Source: Cryptomeria japonica (Eukaryota; Streptophyta; Pinopsida; Cupressales; Cupressaceae). From it: 64,000 nucleotides of DNA. A program made the translations under genes and the position numbers. Below are positions 34,476 through 44,554 of the stretch, one piece after another. Location: positions 476,290,008-476,354,007 of the forward strand of contig NC_081405.1 in assembly GCF_030272615.1 (NCBI RefSeq). The letters run 5' to 3'. Position 1 is the first letter of the stretch. Each line of letters starts with the position of its first letter. The notes beneath the pieces are model-generated. The model was not told where the DNA came from and did not search any database. It saw only the letters and a program-made list of their open reading frames with translations.

Positions 34476-35708
34476 CTAAAATTTCTCAGTTAACACTTTG
34501 ATCATTTTAGTGGCTTTCCTTGTAGCCTTCGGTACAACTATGCTCATTTTTACTTTTTCTTTGACCTCTTTATAGGTACTATACTTGATCTCGGTAGCAT
34601 GCCTTGGAAGTGATAGAAAGGCATCTATCTGTTGTTGAGAAATATCAAGATCCATCTCATAACCCATGGACAGTAAAGATTGAGTTCTAGGATCTACTGC
34701 ATTAACATAACAATAGTCGGTGTCTACTTCAAAACATATATCATTTTTATATTTTTCCACTAACTGAGGTGGGATTTTGTACCTGTTATGCATCTTTTCT
34801 TGAAATTTGCTGAGGTAGTCATCCATTATCTCATTGAAATTATCACCTAACTGATTGATAAAGTCATTTATTTGATGGGTGATTGGTTGGTGTAACTCCC
34901 AAACTATGTTACCGACTGATGGGAATAATTTTTGAAAATAGAAAAACATGCACACTAAGAGTAACCCAGACTTCAGTGTGTTTGCCGAGTTATTCTTCTT
35001 AGGTTTCCTTATAGTGTTGAGATTTTCAAATAGGTTTTTCAACAACACTTCACATAGATCAATCTTCATACCCTTTTTCACAATCTTGTAGGCCAGATCT
35101 ATAGCTGCACAAGGTACACTATTTTCTCTTGCCGATTGAAAGAAACAATAACCGATTACTCTAATTGCAAACTTTAGCTCTGCATCAGTAACATTATTCA
35201 ATTTAAGACCTCTGCAATCATACTCAACTCTGATTAAGGTTATCAATTCCTTCTGTGAAATCATTTTCTGTGCTTGGGCATGGTCATAGATAGGGTATTC
35301 GGTTATTATGTGAATGATCTCCTTGGTGATTTTGAACGGTTGCTCCTCTAACCACATAAAGTCATCATGAACTCTATTCAAAACAAATTTAACCCATTGG
35401 GGTTTGAAGACTCGAGGGTAGGTTAGGGCTTTCATCAATCCCTTGACTTTGATATGCTCATACTTTCTATCTAGGATTCCATCGGTGCATAATTCATCAT
35501 ACATGTCTTTGATCTCGATATGACCTAGCTCTTCAACACAACACTTAGTGTAGAATCTGACATCTTCAATCAGTAGAACCCTATCCGGAATAAGAGAAAA
35601 TGCAGTTTTCTCATCGGGTTCAGTTTCAACTTTGGGAGGTAAGAAATACTTTAGTGAGGGCTTCTCAATATTTTCAACTACAACAGGTTTTTGCAACTTA
35701 GGAGCCAT
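34476..35708 (-). CDS. Element C ORF2, conserved globular domain
   Basis: This is a 410-codon uninterrupted frame starting MAPKLQKPVVV and the best copy of the ORF2 domain. Motifs shared with A and B are LNRVHDDFMWLE, ITKEIIHIITEYP, RVIGYCFFQSARENSV, KIDLCEVLLKNLFENL, SGLLLVCMFFYFQ, KYKNDICFEV, NAVDPR and MGYEM. The pattern is alpha-helical with no zinc, DDE, DSG or YVDD motif, so it is not a protease, integrase or polymerase. It faintly resembles helical plant transposon-associated domains (Pfam putative plant transposon protein, PMD). The frame probably continues, after one frameshift, into 34460-32350. Function is unknown. Confidence 0.75.
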   Translation of the reverse strand: MAPKLQKPVVVENIEKPSLKYFLPPKVETEPDEKTAFSLIPDRVLLIEDVRFYTKCCVEELGHIEIKDMYDELCTDGILDRKYEHIKVKGLMKALTYPRVFKPQWVKFVLNRVHDDFMWLEEQPFKITKEIIHIITEYPIYDHAQAQKMISQKELITLIRVEYDCRGLKLNNVTDAELKFAIRVIGYCFFQSARENSVPCAAIDLAYKIVKKGMKIDLCEVLLKNLFENLNTIRKPKKNNSANTLKSGLLLVCMFFYFQKLFPSVGNIVWELHQPITHQINDFINQLGDNFNEIMDDYLSKFQEKMHNRYKIPPQLVEKYKNDICFEVDTDYCYVNAVDPRTQSLLSMGYEMDLDISQQQIDAFLSLPRHATEIKYSTYKEVKEKVKMSIVVPKATRKATKMIKVLTEKF

Positions 35709-36230
35709 TGTAAACTTTGATTTCTACTAACGAAAGAGCTTAGGGTTTTAACTAACCAAAAAATACTTTCGACTTAGTAAATATAATGCAGATGCTCACA
35801 ACTGATATTGATCGGTTAACTGGCTTGAAAATGCATTTGAGATTGGTGTATTAATACCTTGAAATTCGCTTGGGAGTTGTTTGATCACCTTTGAATTGCT
35901 TTTCTCTGCTCTTTTGATAACTGGTAAGTGTAAAATGACCTCATGAAGAACTTTAAGTACACATTTTACCTTATCGGGATTTGTGCAATTAGGTAAGAAA
36001 ACATTAAATGCACTCGGTTCCACTAAACCGATTAACTTCCTTTTTACGCTTTTACCGACTAGATAGGTTACCTGCACTTACTGACTTCTCTGGTACTCCA
36101 AAAGACTAGATGGAATTTAAAACTTGCTAATGCATCTTAGCTATGCAGATTTTGAAATTAAGTACATGATAAAATAGGAACTGTTAAGATCTAACCTTGA
36201 GAGAATGCAGCCCCTTCATACCTTTACTGA

Positions 36231-37585
36231 TTAATTCGAAGTAGATCCACCTAACTTGGTAGGTAAGGTGCTTTCTTCATTTTTTGACTTAATTTCCTTC
36301 TTTTTCCAGATTTTCTGTAGTTTGATTTTTATTTCTTTAATATCTCCTTTGGGTTGATCTCTACAATCTTTAGCCAAGTGCCCAACTTTATGACAATGAA
36401 AGCATGCCATAACAGGATTTCTCCATGATCTTCGGTGGTTCATTCCAAACCTTATCATGCAGTTGGCACTTATATGCCCATATCTTCCACAACATTCACA
36501 CCATATTCTTGTATTGTAATCCCATGGTACTATAGTATATTGTCGGTTAAGATCTGTGTGAATTCGGTAGCTTCTAGTATTTTCTCGATGTGAAGACCTC
36601 ATATAGTATTTCTGCTTAAACCAACACTTCTCGGTATTGTGTCCATATCTATTGCATTTTTTGCAATACCCTTTGAATTTTGCCTTCTAAAAATTGCTAG
36701 TAGACTTTGTCCTACATTGTTTAGATGTGTGACCATACTTATTGCAATTGTAACAATAACCATCAGACCTAGTGACATTTGGTTGCTTACCTTTTCTGAT
36801 TTGGCACATGTTGGCAGTATGTCCTTGTTTTCCATAGTAGTTGTAGACAGGCTTCTTTGCTTTGATGTTCTCCTTGTTTCCAGCTTGCTTTGATGATTCC
36901 CCTCTCTCAGTGGTGTTGATTCCTTTCTCGGTAGAGTTTTTCTTTTGTAACCAAGTCCTGCATCTTTGTTGGGTCTTCTTATATTTAGTTACTCATCTAA
37001 CATCCTTGATGCTTCATAACTTTTCTTCAGTGTTTCTTTTGATTTCTTCTTTGCTTGAAGTTCATTGGTCAATCTTGATAATTCAAGTTTCAATGCTTGA
37101 TTCTCATTTTCTTTTAGATTTTCTTCATGATGTGCATAACCCAATTGATCAGAAAGATTATGTTGAGTTCCAATCATTCTTGTGATTTCATCATTCTTTT
37201 TAGACATTAATGCTTCTAGCTATTGTTTTTCCCTTTCCATGTCTCTTATGTTATCCTTAGTTGTTCTTAATGCATCAAGATTTTTAGTCATCTATGTGCT
37301 GAAATGTTCATGTTCTCTTTTCATTGCTTTCCATTGTTCAGTCAGTGCTTTGTTCTTTTCTTTTAGTTCTCCAATCATTTCTTCAGTCTCTTCTGAAATA
37401 ATATTCTCAGATGATGTTTCAATTTGTTCCACCAACTCTTGTGAGTCATGTAAATCATCAGACAATTTTCTTCTTACTTTTAGTGATCTTTGCATTTGTC
37501 TCTGCATATCTGCAATCACTTGGTTAGCACGATCCAATTCTTCTTGAAGATTCACAATCCTCCGAGATTGTTTGTAGGCTTCCAT
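36231..37585 (-). pseudogene. Element C ORF1: coiled-coil, five-knuckle CCHC Gag-like protein
   Basis: The start at 37585 (MEAYKQSRRIV) lies 48 nt inside the PBS. A coiled coil (37585-36990) is broken by TAG codons near 37292 and 37222. After a TAA at 36989 and a frameshift, the knuckle region (36840-36231) reads one degraded knuckle (GKQGHTANMC with its CX2C lost) and four good ones: CYNCNKYGHTSKQC, CKKCNRYGHNTEKC, CECCGRYGHISANC and CFHCHKVGHLAKDC. The C-terminal tail is Lys/Glu rich. Architecture equals ORF1 of A and B, and a nucleocapsid role is inferred the same way. Confidence 0.75.
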
Positions 37586-37633
37586 TGATAAGATCTTTCT
37601 CTTTAGGTTGTTAAACCCTTTTCCAAGATTGAA

Positions 37634-37645
37634 GCTTTGATACCA
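37634..37645 (-). promoter_or_regulatory. Element C primer binding site
   Basis: The reverse complement reads TGGTATCAAAGC, one base different from the TGGTATCAGAGC of the other elements. Confidence 0.8.
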
Positions 37646-37647
37646 AT

Positions 37648-38837
37648 TGTTAGGTCCAACTAGGAAAGCTAATGTATGAGAGGGGAGCGGTGAAACAGTA
37701 CTTCAAAACTTTTCTTCAAAAGCAATCTTACTGATAAACATAAATTATAACTGTTGATCTCATAATATAAAACTAACACATAATTATAAAAAACATTCAT
37801 ACACATTTCACTTCATAACACAAATATTTTGGTTATGTAGAAACTCTTTGTTAGAGAGAAAAACTATAGTGGGGATGGCACCCACAACTTCACTACTGCA
37901 ATAATAAAGGTTGCTTAGTTAGAGCTACATGTTTAGCTATTTATGATAGCTTACCCTATTAGGAGTATCAAGATCTTTTAGATCTACCTTTCTAAAGGAT
38001 TTTACAACACTTATACAAAATGTTGCACCTAGTTAAAGGCTTTACAATTTATAGACTTTGTTAGAGTCTTTTACCCTGTTAAAGGTTTCTATTACAACTC
38101 AAATGATACAATAAAATATTTACAAATATCTGCAACTTTACATCTGAAATGTTATAGCAGATTCTATGTGCTCAATATGAAATTACCTTTCTCATAGCAT
38201 ACCTTGGTAATAAATAGATCAACTCGGTAAACCCTTCTGTTTACTCTATCCCTTGAACTATTCTCTGAAGCCTTTCTCGGTGACCTCTGAATATCTCTGT
38301 CAGTCGTAGTAGTCACAACTCAATGTGTCCTCTTATGATTTTCCTTTTAACTTCTTCTATCACACATGTCTCTCTCTTTTGATTCTCAAATCTCTCTATA
38401 TAAATAGATCTCTGGGACGGTGATCTTGTTCATGCTTTGATCTTAAAAACAAGATTCATCGAATGAATAATCATAGAAATTATTTCATTGGATAAACTTC
38501 CTCAAAATCATACAAAATATTGAGGTGCAATTCCCTATGTGATAACGGTTCCCTGTTCCTCGATTCTTGTAACACATTTCCACACGTGTCCAGGTTCATT
38601 GAATTTAGTAACACGTTTCTATTTGGTTCAGATTACTCGGTATACCTTCTTTGCTGCTCGGTAGACATAGAACATTAGTCGGTAGACAACTCGGTGTATA
38701 CTTAACTCTATGACTCCTTTCTTCTGTAACCGACTTCTTTAGTGCTTATCGACTGAATATTTCGGTAGTGTTAACTGACTAGAGTATATATGATGAATTT
38801 GGGCATAAAAATAATGACAACTTAGTAAATAATAACA
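37648..38837 (-). repeat. Element C 5' LTR
   Basis: It is 1190 bp, closely similar to 30832-32027 with scattered substitutions and small indels, so the insertion is not recent. The PBS lies two bases inside. Confidence 0.92.
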
Positions 38838-38842
38838 GGGGT
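38838..38842. repeat. Target site duplication of element C, right copy
   Basis: GGGGT pairs with 30827-30831. The gene D frame resumes directly after it. Confidence 0.9.
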
Positions 38843-41800
38843 CACTAATTGAAATAAATGATGATGAGTTCAGGAGAGTTTTCGGGCTTAGTGAAGTATC
38901 AAATTATTTAGAGTCCATCAATTTTGAAACATTAGCAAAGGTGTATGAGGTGCAGAGAGATCACCTCAGAAGTGGCCCTCTAAAAGATTTTTTTGTCAAA
39001 ATAGGGGGACTGATTGTTGTAGGCCTTAGCACCATGGAACCCTTCTCTCTAAATCTATTTACTTTGAGGGTTAAAGGGATGCATTGGTCCCTATGTCAGA
39101 TTCTTGGGGAAGATGCTGAAACAACTATGCCAACCCACTATATGCTCATGATAGAACAGATTTTGAACCCATCTTTGGAAGTAAATTTTGATTTTGTACC
39201 TTATCTCACTGACTCCATTCATGAAGGATTGATAGGGATAAAAAATGCTGAGGTGGATAGACCTTTTGGATGGTATTCTCTTCTTATGCACATGTTTTTA
39301 TTCAAAGATGCTGAATATTTTGCAAATGAAATGGACCTGATTAAGGAAAAGGATGGTGAGGAGATGCCCGTTCAATTGTGGAGCACAATTTTGTCTTGGG
39401 ATAGAGAAGATACGAGCTACTTGAAGTTTGATAGATGTTTTGCATCTAGGCTTCGAATCCTTTTGTGTCCACGGAACCCTAAGATCCCTAAAGCTCTCTT
39501 AGAGTTCCTTAGGGCTAAAGAATTCGCTAAAGATATCCAAATTGATCACAACTGGGGTGATATATATTTGTACCCTGTCTCTACTATGTTCAAAGTTTAT
39601 GGTTTTAGAGGAACTCCATATTTGCTCCCCTACCAATTCCCATTGAAGATAGGAATTGCTGAGATCTTGAGACAAATTGGAGGTTTGTAGGAAGCAGATT
39701 TGACCAATAGGGGGAAAGGAACAATATTCCCAGCTGTTATTGTAGCTCATCAGTTTGTAATCAGGAAGGGTGGTTGGACACATTTTGCTGATTTCTTTCA
39801 ACCCTACATGTTGTCTACTCTAGTGGCTAGATTTCCTGATCCAGAGGAGTTCTTTAATAGCATGTTCAAGAAGAGAGCCATATGTAAAGGTAGAGCACAC
39901 TAGTTCCATTTTCCTGAGGATTTGATCAAAAATGAATTCAATTTAGATGAAAAGGAATTGAGAAAGAAAAAATGGATAGCATACAAAAGGGCTCTGGATT
40001 TTATGCACCAATTTGATAGTGGTTATGATCCATTGTCTAGTTTTACTCCCTTTGAGGAAATGGATAAATTCTTGATACTTTATTTTGAAGATTTCATGCA
40101 AACCTTAAAGGAGAAGAGGGAAGCTATATTGAAAAATGACCTTGAAAAGGCTAAGTTGGTTCTATCCAAGCATTCCTTTGCCAAGGCCATCCCTCCAGGT
40201 GAATATGTGGTGCACAAGAGGTCAAAATATAGTGTGCTAGTGCCAATCAGGGGTGAGCCTTCTACTTCAAAAGGGAAAAGAGAAATAGAAGATGTAGTTG
40301 AAATCCAAGATTCTCCTAAAAGGCAAAGGGTGGGAAAAGAGGTGCAACCAGGTGAGCCTTTATATTCTCCATCCCAATCCTCAATCCATGTGGGAGATGA
40401 ACATGTAGTGGCTGAGCAATTGTTGTAGCTAGGAAGTCTTGGGGAGATTGCCTATACTTATGAAGAAGTACAAGAAGGAATGCCTGAAGAACCACCAAAT
40501 GCTGAAATGGACTTGACTACAGAGGAGTTTATAGGCAAAGAGTTGACCCTCTCATCAAACAGGCCAGTGAGGAATTTGTGGCTGATAATAATTTTGTTAC
40601 AATAGGATCTTTCATGCAATTTGTTTGGAGGCAAAATATAGAACAATTTAAAGAAAAATGTGAGAAGAAGAAAAGTGAACATCCCCACAAAGATGCAACT
40701 GTAGTGGAAGAAGAAGTGAAACAAGAAATGATTACAGAATTCAAATCCAATACTCCTAAGCAGGGGAGAGAAATGGTAGTGAAAGCTCGTGTATTAAATG
40801 TTCCCGAGTGGGATATAGCAGATGCATTAGTGCTCGAAGCAGTAAGGAAAGAATCAAAACCCTTGGAAGGAGTGACATTTAGAAAGGACCATGCTGCTTT
40901 GGTCATGTGGTCTCTAAGGAGGGATGAGAGCGGAAAGAGGAAGGACACGTTAGATTCCAACTATCTTGGAGGTATGATTGTGAATAGAGTGCAGGACACA
41001 AGGGTAATAGAAGCTGCTAGCACGGTTTTGGAATCAACAAAATTTAGTATGGTAGTAGCCAAGAAGGAAGCCAAGGAAAAATTTGATCTTTGGGTAAAAC
41101 TGGAGATGATTCTAAGGGCTTATAATGAGGCCAAAGTGGAGATAGCCCACATGGATAGTATCATTGCCAAATTAAAGAATTAATTAGCAGGGAAATCCCA
41201 GAGAGGTGAATCTTCTACCTTAATGATTGCCTCTTCTCCAGCAAAAACTCCATCCACCAGTCCAATTATTGAATTTCCCCCTTCTCCTATGACTTTTGGT
41301 TTTCAATCAACTGAGAGCATACAAGATGAAGTGGAAAAGTTGAAGTAGGATCAGGCCCTGTTTGCAAGTAAGTACGAGGAAAAGGTCAGAGGCACAATTT
41401 TGAAGTTTCCTAACACAATAGGGGCTTCGATTATGCATATATATATGCAGAGAATTTTGAACATGCTGATAGGTTTAAAGGAGGATAAGGTTGTTCTAGA
41501 GCCAATTTTGAATAAGTGGATGCCTAGGGAGGTGGAATTGGAATTCATGTGTTCATCCCATGAAGAAGAAAATGCTGATGCCACTATTAAATCCACCTGT
41601 GAGTTAGTGAAAGGCATGACTAGGTTGGTAGAAGGAAGAGCTGGTATAGAAAGAAAGGAAAATTTGTACAGAAAGGAATATGCTGAGCAGAAATTTGAAA
41701 TATTTCCTTGAGGTTTTGGCAGCACAAGTGAGTTAAAAGATGAAAAAGTATGGCTAGATGAGCTAGGACATAAATTGTCTCAACGGATAAATGAAGTCAT

Positions 41801-42047
41801 CAATTCAGATGACACATCTTTATTTATTCAGACAATTAAAGAAATTGAGAAGATGAAGTCACATTATGGTTTTTTGGAGACAGAGGTTAAGCAATTAAGA
41901 AACACATGGAAAAGATTGAATAAGTTGAAGAAGAAAATTGTTAACTTCTCCTGGCCTGGTGATGACATGTTGCAAGAGTGGAAAAACAAATATGCGGTGC
42001 AAGAAGTAGAGGTTCAAGATCAGTTAGCTAATGTTGCAACGGTATAA
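38843..42047 (+). pseudogene. Gene D, main part (large unknown protein)
   Basis: About 1,070 codons continue the frame of 30552-30831. The phase is constant from 38843 to about 40540, shifts once near 40540-40565, then stays constant to a TAA at about 42045. Breaks are nonsense codons, mostly TAG (39688, 39901, 40426, 41348). The N-terminal half is a folded, Phe/Leu-rich region (TMEPFSLNLFTL, FGWYSLLMHMFLFKD, VYGFRGTPYLLPYQ). A Ser/Pro/Lys linker with KRQRVGKEV and a long coiled-coil C-terminus follow. The layout resembles ORF2 of A, B and C, suggesting a distant relative. Its downstream flank recurs near 60.2-60.6 kb, so it is repetitive, not a host gene. Confidence 0.65.
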
Positions 42048-43018
42048 CAAACTTCAAAGCCTTTAGGAATGAAAATGATTGTGACTTCTTTTCAGCGGGA
42101 ATCACGGTTGTAACAAACTTTTCCTAGGGAAGTCAAAAGCTTGTTTGCATCCATATCATTATAAATGGATACCAGGACTTTAGGAAAGGACATCATAAGA
42201 ACTTGTAAAGAAACTTTGCCAAAATTAATATACGGTCTTCTAGTTTTTCAGAAAGATCTCAAGTTATATATGATTTTTGAAAATGGATATTAATATACAG
42301 ATCAGAACATTTTGAGCTCATATCTTTGTTGTCTTCTTGTATTCATTCATTGATTTACTGGTTTCTTTTAAATAATTTAGGGTTATTTGATTGAATAGGG
42401 ATTGCAAGGCAATCTTACAGACATGTTTTAGGCTTTTCTCTCTAAGAGAGGAATTAAATATACACGAAATATCTCTGTTAGTAAATCAATATTTTTCTGC
42501 TTGAATTTGATAAACAGTTTTAGCATAAAGGGAAAAACTTATATATATATCAGACATATGTTAGGTTAATAAAAGTCGAAGTGATGAGATGTATGTGAAT
42601 GTCCAGATTCAGAACTCTTGTTTAATTTGGGTGACTCTGTAGCCCGGATAAGGCACTGATATCATTTGTGGAGTTTTTTCTATCTTTCTTGGGGTCAAGA
42701 CTGAAAATGTACACATGTTTTCTTTTAATGTTTTAGTATTGTTGAGGTGATGAGGCTCATAGGTTTTTAACACTAGTTTACTATGGATCTTATATTAAAA
42801 TTATGAAAGTATTCACAAGAGGTATACCCACCTGGGCTTTGTATAAGCTTAAAGTGTACAAGGTTTCGTAGAAACCTTGTTATATGTTATTCTAGATTTC
42901 TATTTTCTTATTGTTCTCTCAACACACAATAGAGGCTTTATTCTTCTTAGAGAGGGGATAGGGAAATCAGAATTTGAGAACAACAGTACATAGCCACTCT
43001 TTTACTTTGATCATATCT
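42048..43018 (+). other. Gene D 3' region, no gene seen
   Basis: This is noncoding DNA. Two patches, around 42636-42670 (CCCGGATAAGGCACTG) and 42820-42860 (TACCCACCTGGGCTTTGTA), match the reverse complement of 60480-60520 and 60220-60260 in the same order. This marks it as part of a dispersed repeat. Tracts of TATATATA occur near 42540. Confidence 0.5.
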
Positions 43019-43494
43019 TTCCGTTATATATAATTCGCAGAGAGTGCATACCTATGCATACTTTTTTTATATCGAACAATATGCTTCCAATTTTTACAAT
43101 TGTAACAAGGTCTGACATACTCCATCAATTCAACAACTTTGTTGTAATGAACCTTTATGTCGTCCATGGAAAATAGGCCCAAACCATCTAATGATGATGG
43201 TGCTATGTGATATATCCTCTCGTTAACAAAAAAATCAGTGTTTGTTGGAGGAAGTTCCTTGGGTACCCATTGTTTCTATAGATCTTTGTATCTCAAGGGC
43301 ACCTCGATGTCTCCTATGCTCTCATCATCATAAGAACATGACCCCCCTTGAGCAAGAAAACATTGCATGCATTTATTGAATTTTCTCCTAATCTTTTGAC
43401 CTCTAGTTGATCTCCCTCTTTTAGAGGCACTACATGTCTCTCTTTCGTCTCCTCTTTCTGAATTTCCCTCGCTCAAGGAAAATAGATCCGACAA
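43019..43494 (-). pseudogene. SET-domain-like fragment
   Basis: On the minus strand an open piece (43494-43276, Ser/Arg-rich with CMQCFLAQGGSCSYD) continues past a TAG at about 43280 into a stretch with YHIAPSSLDGLGLFSMDD and VVELMEYVRPCYNC. It ends at TAA near 43019. The GLGLF..DDI and EYV pattern resembles the N-terminal part of a SET domain, the fold of lysine methyltransferases. The NH-x-C/PN part and the C-terminal Tyr motif are absent, so at most a partial domain remains. It is a truncated copy next to PMD-2 LTR-like DNA and probably carried by a repeat. Confidence 0.45.
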
Positions 43495-43499
43495 ATACC

Positions 43500-44209
43500 T
43501 ATTTGGTGGTGTTTATGGTAAAAATGGAAACAACAATATTAAAAGACTGAATAGATTCAACCACAAAACCCTAGCCTAACAACAACAAAGATCCACCATA
43601 ACATATGAAGATTACCTAAGACAAATGTAAATCAACAAATCATAAAGATTATACCATCACATCTCGAATAGGGTTTGAATCTCCATTCTTCCTATCTCCA
43701 TTGATCTTGCTTGATACATTTGCTCTCAGATTTTATGTGTGCACACGAGCTCAACAAAGAATGGAAATGTGGTTGCAAGTAGGCTTGATCGGATATGAAA
43801 GTTCGAATGCTAGAATGCTTGAAGGATTGATTAGGGTTGATAATGAAGGAAGCATCTCTTTATATAAAAGATACTATAAGTAATGAAGGGAGAAAATTGA
43901 GAGGTGTAAAAGATAAATGGTCGGCTAGGATTAGAGGGTAGGTAAAAGAAATAAGAAAATAGTGAGAGGGTAGGCAGTGTAAGAATTAAGAGATGAATGA
44001 CATGTGTCATAGGTAGAAAAGGCTAATGAATTAACTAATTAAATAAATAAATGTATTTATTTAATTTAGCAAAAGGACAATTTAAATAAATAAAAGTATT
44101 TATTTAAATGAGAAATAAGGCTAGAAGAGGATAAATGAATTAATTAAATAAATAAAGATATTTATTTAATTAGACTGGACAATTTTAGGTGTCTACATTT
44201 TTCTCCTCT
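43500..44209 (+). repeat. PMD-2 LTR-like region
   Basis: A TATA-like TTTATATAAAAG at about 43858-43869, and AT-rich ATTTATTTAATT units (44020-44190) ending GGTGTCTACA, have the look of an LTR read rightward. The 3' part matches the inverted flank of PMD-1 (28400-28680). No second LTR is visible right of PMD-2. Confidence 0.55.
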
Positions 44210-44488
44210 TTGAGACAATGTAGCTTGTCACGTTGTTTCAAATAAGATAAGATGAACTAATACAAAGTTTACCTAAGATGGGAGTGATATGCCCCCTCGA
44301 GAGATTGGATGAAAATGTCTGATAAGATCGCAAACAATCTCTCGATAAGAAAGAAATGCTAGAAAGGACTGACTCAGGAGACTAGGGCTAGGGTAGTCTA
44401 TAAGATAGACTACAAGGGAAAACATCCTTATTGTCATCCACACACTAAGAGATCAAAGTGCAGAGAGAGCAGAGAGTAGTCAGCAGCA

Positions 44489-44554
44489 ATGGCATTGGTG
44501 CACAGATTCAATCGCGTTCGCCAATATTAGAGGCCAGCAGATGCAAGAGTGGCG
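44489..44554 (+). pseudogene. PMD-2 first exon (putative)
   Basis: An ATG at 44489 opens 22 codons (MALVHRFNRVRQY, then a TAG, then RPADARVA) followed directly by a consensus splice donor GTAAGT at 44555. The HRF...Y.RP peptide recurs in PMD-1. A possible acceptor is ACACAG at 45358-45363, which joins in phase with the main exon. The TAG stands where PMD-1 has Gln. Confidence 0.55.

Larger units (their letters stand above)
30832..38837 (-). mobile_element. Element C: complete pol-less LTR retrotransposon
   Basis: The element is 8006 bp, with LTRs of about 1196 and 1190 bp starting TGTTAGGT and ending AATAA(C/T)A. A perfect 5-bp target duplication (GGGGT) flanks it. The order on the minus strand is PBS (37634-37645), ORF1 (37585-36231), ORF2 (35708 to about 32350) and PPT (32028-32039). 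As in A and B there is no pol domain. It sits inside gene D, splitting a Gly-Gly-Ser codon run without shifting the restored phase. Confidence 0.93.
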
